This document shows positions 59,136 to 64,000 of a stretch of 64,000 nt of DNA, piece by piece. This stretch comes from Methylovirgula sp. (GTDB taxonomy: Bacteria > Pseudomonadota > Alphaproteobacteria > Rhizobiales > Beijerinckiaceae): the NCBI RefSeq assembly GCF_037200945.1, contig NZ_JBBCGP010000001.1, positions 806,001-870,000 on the forward strand, in the 5' to 3' direction. Numbering within the stretch: the stretch's first letter is position 1; every line of letters begins with the position of its first letter. The notes under the pieces are model-generated. The model saw only the letters and a program-made list of their open reading frames with translations. It was not told where the DNA came from and did not search any database. A program made the position numbers and the translations under genes.

Positions 59136-60006
59136 CCGCACGATTTTTACGCGTCAGCGCACGGCCCCAGAGATGGGTCCCGTCTTTCTTGAGGCCGAGG
59201 GTGCAGAGCAGTTTTGCTATCTCAAGTTCGATGCGCCACGGCAGTTTCGCGAATAGCGGCGCATAGGCCGGCGTCGTTTCGCCGAAAGCCATATGTGAAT
59301 CGTAGATCTGCGAATAATTGTTGGTTTGCGCGAGACCGAGATGCGTCAGATCGGCGTTGACCGATTTCGCCCGCCAGGCGATCAACCGCCCATCCGGCGC
59401 AATGAACGACATGCGTGGGACATCCTCGCCCTCGAATGTCACTAGGCGCGAATCTCCGCTCCAGTAATGCGCGAGGTCGTTTGCCATCGCGAAGACGCGC
59501 CCGAACAGCGCCGGCCCGCTGATGGTCTGGACATCGGCGCCGTAATTGCGCGTCTCGACATTCTCGACGATGAGGTCGATCGCCAGTTTAAGTTCCGCGC
59601 GCCCGGGCGCCGCATAGATCAACCCGTTCGAGACTGCCCAGGCCGCGCCGCCCGGAACATATTGATCGCGGAAAACGACGATCGCTTTATCGGCCGGAAT
59701 TTGGGGCGCTTCCACCATCCGGACGCCGAGATCGACATAAAGGCCGCCGAATTTATGGAGCAGGCACAGCCGCGCGAGATCAGCCTTGAACGCATAGGGC
59801 AAGAGCGTGTCGTAGGCGGCGAGGACGCGCGCGTCGAAATTGTCTTTGAGGAAGGCGCGCAATTCATCGCCGCCAAAAAGATGGTGATTCGCGTTGGGGT
59901 AAAGCCGGCGGATGCTGGCGACATTTTCCGCGATCCGCTCGGGCAGCACGTCCGGGCATTGGCCGTCATGCTGGATCAGGATTTGAAAGATCGAATCGAT
60001 CTGCAT
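59071..60006 (-). CDS. GT32 family glycosyltransferase
   Basis: A 311-residue glycosyltransferase of the capsular-polysaccharide/OCH1-like GT32 type. The core is YAFKADLARLCLLHKFGGLYVDLGVRM, where GT32 enzymes carry their DxD metal-binding motif; here it reads DLG in place of DxD. The C-terminal 40 residues are basic and, after ALTRKNRAAKEP, lie opposite the end of the AraC gene (65-base convergent overlap), so this tail may be a late extension. The substrate is unknown, probably a surface saccharide. Confidence 0.85.
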   Translation of the reverse strand: MQIDSIFQILIQHDGQCPDVLPERIAENVASIRRLYPNANHHLFGGDELRAFLKDNFDARVLAAYDTLLPYAFKADLARLCLLHKFGGLYVDLGVRMVEAPQIPADKAIVVFRDQYVPGGAAWAVSNGLIYAAPGRAELKLAIDLIVENVETRNYGADVQTISGPALFGRVFAMANDLAHYWSGDSRLVTFEGEDVPRMSFIAPDGRLIAWRAKSVNADLTHLGLAQTNNYSQIYDSHMAFGETTPAYAPLFAKLPWRIELEIAKLLCTLGLKKDGTHLWGRALTRKNRAAKEPASAPSRGTDWAKRPPSV

Positions 60007-60060
60007 CGGTCACCGACTCATCGGGACGCCAGCGGCGTCAGAGCCAGGGTGGAAACGAAA

Positions 60061-60137
60061 TGGTCGGAGTGAGAGGATTCGAACCTCCGGCCCCCTCGTC
60101 CCGAACGAGGTGCGCTACCAGGCTGCGCTACACTCCG
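60061..60137 (-). tRNA. tRNA-Pro (anticodon CGG)
   Basis: The minus strand folds into a normal 77-base tRNA with acceptor stem CGGAGTG/CACTCCG, D arm, anticodon stem CCTCG/CGAGG with loop TTCGGGA (anticodon CGG), T arm with GGTTCGAATCC, and encoded CCA. It reads proline codon CCG. No other tRNA is nearby. Confidence 0.97.
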
Positions 60138-60235
60138 ATTTTTGCCGATTTTGCAGGGCGAGAAGGCCTGCGGCCTGTGCCTTATAGCCATACCGCCCGC
60201 GCCCGACAAGGGCGCGAGACCGTAATAGCGTGAAG

Positions 60236-61156
60236 TTAAACGGCCGGCGCGTGGCGTGGCCCAGTGGGGGGCAACGCCGGCGTCGCTTCGAGCCTGGCGA
60301 CGCCAGCCTTGACGGCTTCCTGCACCTTCTCAAAGGCGCGGACCTCGATCTGACGGACACGCTCGCGCGAAATGTGGAACTCGTCCGACAATTGCTCGAG
60401 CGTGATCGGGTCCTCGGCGAGACGACGCGCCTCGAAGATGCGCCGCTCGCGATCGGAAAGAACCCCGAGCGCGCTATGCAGCGCATCGAGCCGGTTGTCC
60501 GTCTCTTCGCGCGTCGCGAGCAGGTTTTCCTGGCTTGCGCTGTCGTCGACGAGCCAATCCTGCCATTCGCCTTCGCCCTCCTCGCGCAACGGCGCGTTGA
60601 GCGAAGCGTCGCCCGACATGCGGCGATTCATATCGATCACGTCTTGCTTCGAGACGCCGAGGCGCGTCGCGATCGTCGCCACCTGATCGGGATGCATGTC
60701 ACCGTCTTCGAGCGCCGAAATCTGGCTCTTGGCCTTGCGCAGGTTGAAGAACAGTTTCTTCTGGCTGGCGGTCGTACCCATTTTCACGAGCGACCACGAG
60801 CGTAGGATATATTCTTGAATCGAGGCGCGGATCCACCACATGGCATAAGTGGCAAGGCGGAAGCCACGTTCGGGCTCGAAACGCTTGACGGCCTGCATGA
60901 GACCGACGTTGCCTTCCGAGATGACCTCGCCGATCGGCAAGCCATAGCCGCGATAGCCCATGGCGATTTTGGCGACGAGCCGCAGATGCGACGTCACGAG
61001 CTTATGCGCGGCGTCACGATCTTCATGCTCGCGCCAGCTCTTGGCGAGCATATATTCTTCCTGCGGCTCCAGCATGGGGAACCGGCGAATTTCGCGGAGA
61101 TAACGCGATAGACCATTTTCCCCAGAGATCATGGGGAGTGCGGCTGATGAAGCCAT
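60236..61156 (-). CDS. rpoH: RNA polymerase heat-shock sigma factor RpoH
   Basis: A 306-residue sigma-32. Region 2 (HLRLVAKIAMGYRGYGLPIGEVISEGNVGLMQAVKRFEPERGFRLATYAMWWIRASIQEYIL) is followed by the RpoH box QKKLFFNLRKAK, unique to heat-shock sigmas, and by region 4 (LSDRERRIFEARRLAEDPITLEQLSDEFHISRERVRQIEVRAFEKVQ). ATG 61156 has AGGAGG nine bases upstream. It should recognise promoters such as the one proposed for hsp20 in this window. The 180-base spacer to the pseudouridine synthase holds its promoter. Confidence 0.97.
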   Translation of the reverse strand: MASSAALPMISGENGLSRYLREIRRFPMLEPQEEYMLAKSWREHEDRDAAHKLVTSHLRLVAKIAMGYRGYGLPIGEVISEGNVGLMQAVKRFEPERGFRLATYAMWWIRASIQEYILRSWSLVKMGTTASQKKLFFNLRKAKSQISALEDGDMHPDQVATIATRLGVSKQDVIDMNRRMSGDASLNAPLREEGEGEWQDWLVDDSASQENLLATREETDNRLDALHSALGVLSDRERRIFEARRLAEDPITLEQLSDEFHISRERVRQIEVRAFEKVQEAVKAGVARLEATPALPPTGPRHAPAV

Positions 61157-61336
61157 TTTGAAAATCCCTCCTGTCAGGCTCCCAAAAAGGCAAGCCCAAA
61201 ACGGCGACCGAAGCCCGCCGTACACCCCAATATATGAGCCCTAACCTCCGCCTGAAAGGGTGGTTCGCGGATCAGAGATTACAATTGGGTAAGCAAGACA
61301 CAGCGATTTGCCATAAAGGCCTTGCGCCGCAGCCGC

Positions 61337-62401
61337 TCAGGCCGCGGCCGCCAGCGCCCGCTGGAGCGTCTGCAAGTCATTCGGCAGCGGACTCTCGAAC
61401 GCGAATTCCTCAGAGGAAACAGGATGTATAAACCCCAGCGTGGCGGCATGAAGCGCTTGGCGACCAAGCCCTTCGAGCGCCGCCTGAGCTTCGGGTCCTA
61501 GCCGCGACGCTTTGGTTTTAAAGCCGCGACCGTAGACCGCATCCCCTAAAAGCGGATGGCCGGCATGCGCCAGATGCACCCTGATCTGATGCGTCCGGCC
61601 CGTCTCAAGGGCACAGCGCAGCAGGCTCGCAACCGGTCTGCCGTCGGCCCCGTCATAGGTTTCGACGATCTCCCAATGCGTCACCGCCTCACGGCCGTCA
61701 CCCTCCCGGACCACGGACATTTTCTCACGCTCGATCTTGTGGCGGCCGAGAGGGAGGTCGATGATTCCCGCCGACCGATCCGGCACGCCCCAGACGAAGG
61801 CGAGATATTCGCGCGTCAAATCATCCCGGCTGTGATCGGCGAAGAGCTTCGCGAGCCGTTTATGCACGACATCGGTCTTGGCCACGACAAGCAGCCCCGA
61901 CGTGTCTTTGTCGAGCCGGTGGACGATGCCCGGACGCCTCACCCCGCCGATGCCGGAGAGGCTGTCGCCGCAATGGGCGATCAGCGCGTTGACCAGCGTA
62001 CCGGTCGGATGGCCCGGCGCCGGATGGACGACAAGCCCGGCCGGCTTATCCACGACGACGAGATGCGCATCCTCATAGGCGATCGAGAGCGGGATCGCCT
62101 CCCCCTGTGGCACCGCATCTTCGGCGGGCGGTACAGCGACTTCGATATTCTGCCCGGCTTTGACCTTTTGTCCCGCATCAAGAGCCGGCACGCCGTCGAT
62201 CTCGACCGCGCCAGCTTCGATCAAGGCTTTCAGCCGCGTGCGCGACAGCGAAGCTTCCAGCGCCTCGGGGCGTGCCGCAAGCAGCGCGTCGAGCCGCCGG
62301 CCGGCCGTCTCTGGCTCGACGGCGAAGGCAAATCGCTCCGCGACAATTTCGTCGAATTCCGTCAAGCCGGTGTTCATTTCAATTGCTGTTTGCTTCGCCA
62401 C
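61337..62401 (-). CDS. RluA family 23S rRNA pseudouridine synthase (RluD-like)
   Basis: A 354-residue enzyme. An S4 RNA-binding domain (about 35-100: GRRLDALLAARPEALEASLSRTRLKALIEAGAVEIDG) precedes the catalytic domain with HRLDKDTSGLLVVAKT (essential Asp) and the strand blocks VVVDKPAGLVVHPAPGHPTGTLVNAL and ETGRTHQIRVHLAHAGHPLLGDAVYG. RluD in E. coli modifies helix 69 of 23S rRNA. The start is GTG 62401; ATG 62377 (MNTGLTEF) is possible. Its place beside rpoH is conserved in Hyphomicrobiales. Confidence 0.94.
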   Translation of the reverse strand: MAKQTAIEMNTGLTEFDEIVAERFAFAVEPETAGRRLDALLAARPEALEASLSRTRLKALIEAGAVEIDGVPALDAGQKVKAGQNIEVAVPPAEDAVPQGEAIPLSIAYEDAHLVVVDKPAGLVVHPAPGHPTGTLVNALIAHCGDSLSGIGGVRRPGIVHRLDKDTSGLLVVAKTDVVHKRLAKLFADHSRDDLTREYLAFVWGVPDRSAGIIDLPLGRHKIEREKMSVVREGDGREAVTHWEIVETYDGADGRPVASLLRCALETGRTHQIRVHLAHAGHPLLGDAVYGRGFKTKASRLGPEAQAALEGLGRQALHAATLGFIHPVSSEEFAFESPLPNDLQTLQRALAAAA

Positions 62402-62474
62402 TGGGGCATGACCTCATTTGAACGATGTCAAAAAATGCCCACGTCGCGGCACCTCTCCGATCGATCTCTAGCGC

Positions 62475-64000
62475 ATGTCTGACCCCAAGCACCACACCAA
62501 CGACCTCTCGCTGTCGCGGCTTTATTTCCGCGCCCTGGGCCTTCTCGGCACCGAGACGCATGTGGCGATCTTTCTCGCCTTTGCCAATTTCGCGCTCGCC
62601 GCGGCGCAATTCGCCGAGCCGGTTCTCTTCGGCCGCATCATCGACCGGATGAACATTGGCGAGGCGCAACATCAAAGTCCCGGCCTCCACGCGCTGGCGC
62701 CGCTGATCGGCCTATGGATCGGCTTTGCGCTGTTCTCGATCATCGGCGCGGTCTTTGTCGGCCTGCGCGCCGATCGGATGGCGCATCGGCGCCGGCTGGC
62801 CGCAATGGGCATTTTCTTCGAGCATGTTCTCAACCTGCCGCTCTCGTTTCATGCCTCGATCCATTCCGGGCGGTTGCTGAAGGGGATGCTGGAAGGCGCC
62901 TCGGCGCTCTTCTGGCTCTGGCTCTCGTTCTTCCGCGAAAAATGTGCCGATTTCGTCGCGCTGACCGTGCTGCTGCCGCTGGCGCTCTTCATCAACTGGC
63001 GGCTCGGATTGCCGTTGATCATCCTCGTCGTGATCTTCGGTATCATCATCATCTTCGTCGTCCGCCGCACGCATACGCTGCAAACGCAGGTCGAGGGTTT
63101 CAACGCCAATCTGTCCGAGCGCGCCTCGGACGTGCTCGGCAATATCGCCGTCATCCAGAGCTTCACCCGCATTCAGAGCGAAGCCTCGGCAATGAATCAG
63201 CTGATTCAGGCGGTGCTCAACGCGCAGATGCCGGTGCTCTCGTGGTGGGCAGTCGCGGTTGTCGCGGCCCGTGCCGCTTCGACGCTGACGCTGTTGACAA
63301 TCTTCATCGTCGGCGTCTGGCTGCATCAGCGAAATCTGGCGACGATCGGCCAGCTCGTGACCTTCATGGCGCTCGCCACGATGCTGATCGGCAAGCTGGT
63401 CGAGATCGTCAATTTCATCAATGGGCTGTTTTTGCAGGCCCCGAAACTGTCCGAATTCTTCAATGTCCTTGACACCTCACCCGGCGTCGCCGACCGGCCC
63501 GGCGCCAAGGATCCCGGCAAGCTCAAGGGCCACGTCGTCTTCGATCACGTCACCTTCGCTTACGTAGACGGCAAGGTCGCGATCGAAAATGTCAGCTTCG
63601 ATGTTTCGGCGGGTGAGACGATCGCGCTCGTCGGCGCAACCGGTTCAGGCAAATCGACGACGCTCAGCCTGCTGCACCGGGTGTTCGATCCGCAATCCGG
63701 AGCGATCTCGATCGACGGCATCGACATTCGCGACATGACGCTCGCGGGCCTGCGCCGCAATATTGGCGTCGTCTTCCAGGAGCCCATGCTCTTTGCCCGT
63801 TCGATCGAGGAAAACGTCAAGATCGGCAATCTCGACGCCACCCAGGCCGAACTCGACGAGGCGCTGGACCTTGCCCAGGCGGACGAATTCGTCGCACGCC
63901 AAACCGACGGTCTCGCGACAATTGTCGGCGAGCGCGGCCGCTCACTGTCCGGCGGCGAACGCCAGCGCCTTTCAATCGCCCGGGCGCTCTTGAAGAACCC
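62475..64000 (+). CDS. ndvA: Cyclic beta-1,2-glucan ABC exporter (NdvA/ChvA-like), cut by right edge
   Basis: The visible 508 codons hold a six-helix exporter domain (about 1-320, with AEPVLFGRIIDRM near the start) and most of the ATPase domain: Walker A GATGSGKSTT, the Q-loop FQEPMLFARSIEEN and signature LSGGERQRLS. The Walker B motif lies beyond the edge. Sequence layout fits NdvA/ChvA, single-chain homodimeric exporters of cyclic glucans to the periplasm in Rhizobiaceae; MsbA-like lipid exporters are related but differ at the AEPVLFGRIID block. ATG 62475 is divergent from the pseudouridine synthase, with 73 bases between. Confidence 0.85.
   Translation, partial: MSDPKHHTNDLSLSRLYFRALGLLGTETHVAIFLAFANFALAAAQFAEPVLFGRIIDRMNIGEAQHQSPGLHALAPLIGLWIGFALFSIIGAVFVGLRADRMAHRRRLAAMGIFFEHVLNLPLSFHASIHSGRLLKGMLEGASALFWLWLSFFREKCADFVALTVLLPLALFINWRLGLPLIILVVIFGIIIIFVVRRTHTLQTQVEGFNANLSERASDVLGNIAVIQSFTRIQSEASAMNQLIQAVLNAQMPVLSWWAVAVVAARAASTLTLLTIFIVGVWLHQRNLATIGQLVTFMALATMLIGKLVEIVNFINGLFLQAPKLSEFFNVLDTSPGVADRPGAKDPGKLKGHVVFDHVTFAYVDGKVAIENVSFDVSAGETIALVGATGSGKSTTLSLLHRVFDPQSGAISIDGIDIRDMTLAGLRRNIGVVFQEPMLFARSIEENVKIGNLDATQAELDEALDLAQADEFVARQTDGLATIVGERGRSLSGGERQRLSIARALLKN

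Overview
The window is GC-rich, densely coded chromosomal DNA from an alphaproteobacterium, most likely of the order Hyphomicrobiales (Rhizobiales). This rests on gene content and order: fabA-fabB-fabI, rimP-nusA-ylxR-infB-rbfA-truB, rluD-type gene/rpoH, the DUF1150/Hsp20 pair, the circularly permuted ATP-grasp/alpha-E pair, an IalB-family protein and an NdvA-like glucan exporter. I infer a Beijerinckiaceae-like lineage only weakly. There is no rRNA operon, prophage, complete insertion sequence or CRISPR array. Both ends cut through genes: a possible glycosyltransferase on the left and the NdvA-like ABC exporter on the right.

Layout. 0-2.7 kb: lipid/glycan genes (possible glycosyltransferase, fatty-acid hydroxylase, GT21 ceramide-glucosyltransferase-like enzyme). 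2.8-5.2 kb: M3 oligopeptidase and a small exported His-rich protein. 5.5-11 kb: sigma-54 response regulator, YcbB-type L,D-transpeptidase and DUF882/MepK-like endopeptidase. 11.3-13.8 kb: ATP-grasp/alpha-E pair. 13.9-17.6 kb: SxtJ-like membrane protein, 49-residue DUF5989 protein, carbamoyltransferase and a convergent SGNH hydrolase. 17.6-25.4 kb: ABC-F ATPase, dnaN, PBP1A, DUF1150, Hsp20 and a 2-hydroxyacid dehydrogenase. 25.6-29.7 kb: SH3 protein, fabA-fabB-fabI and a GST. 29.7-31 kb: palindromic repeats, a second L,D-transpeptidase and a structured transcript candidate carrying an unusually long complement of the 16S rRNA 3' tail. 31-40.4 kb: hybrid histidine kinase, lytic transglycosylase, DUF1223, IalB-family protein, acs, a third L,D-transpeptidase and an FAD monooxygenase. 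40.4-46.4 kb: pgi, TMEM175-like protein, SWIB protein, argG, an AraC regulator and a frameshifted O-methyltransferase. 46.4-54.1 kb: the translation-factor operon behind an apparent attenuator. 54.1-59.1 kb: a compartment-free ethanolamine module (eutC, eutB, permease, AraC regulator). 59.1-64 kb: GT32 glycosyltransferase, tRNA-Pro(CGG), rpoH, RluA-type pseudouridine synthase and the NdvA-like exporter.

A theme is envelope building and remodelling: three L,D-transpeptidases, a predicted 3-3 crosslink endopeptidase, PBP1A, a lytic transglycosylase, several glycosyltransferases and the glucan exporter. The spots most worth a second look are the transcript candidate at 30.7-31.0 kb, the SxtI/J/K-like carbamoyltransferase cassette, the L,D-transpeptidase/MepK-like pair next to a sigma-54 regulator, and the single-base frameshift in the O-methyltransferase gene.
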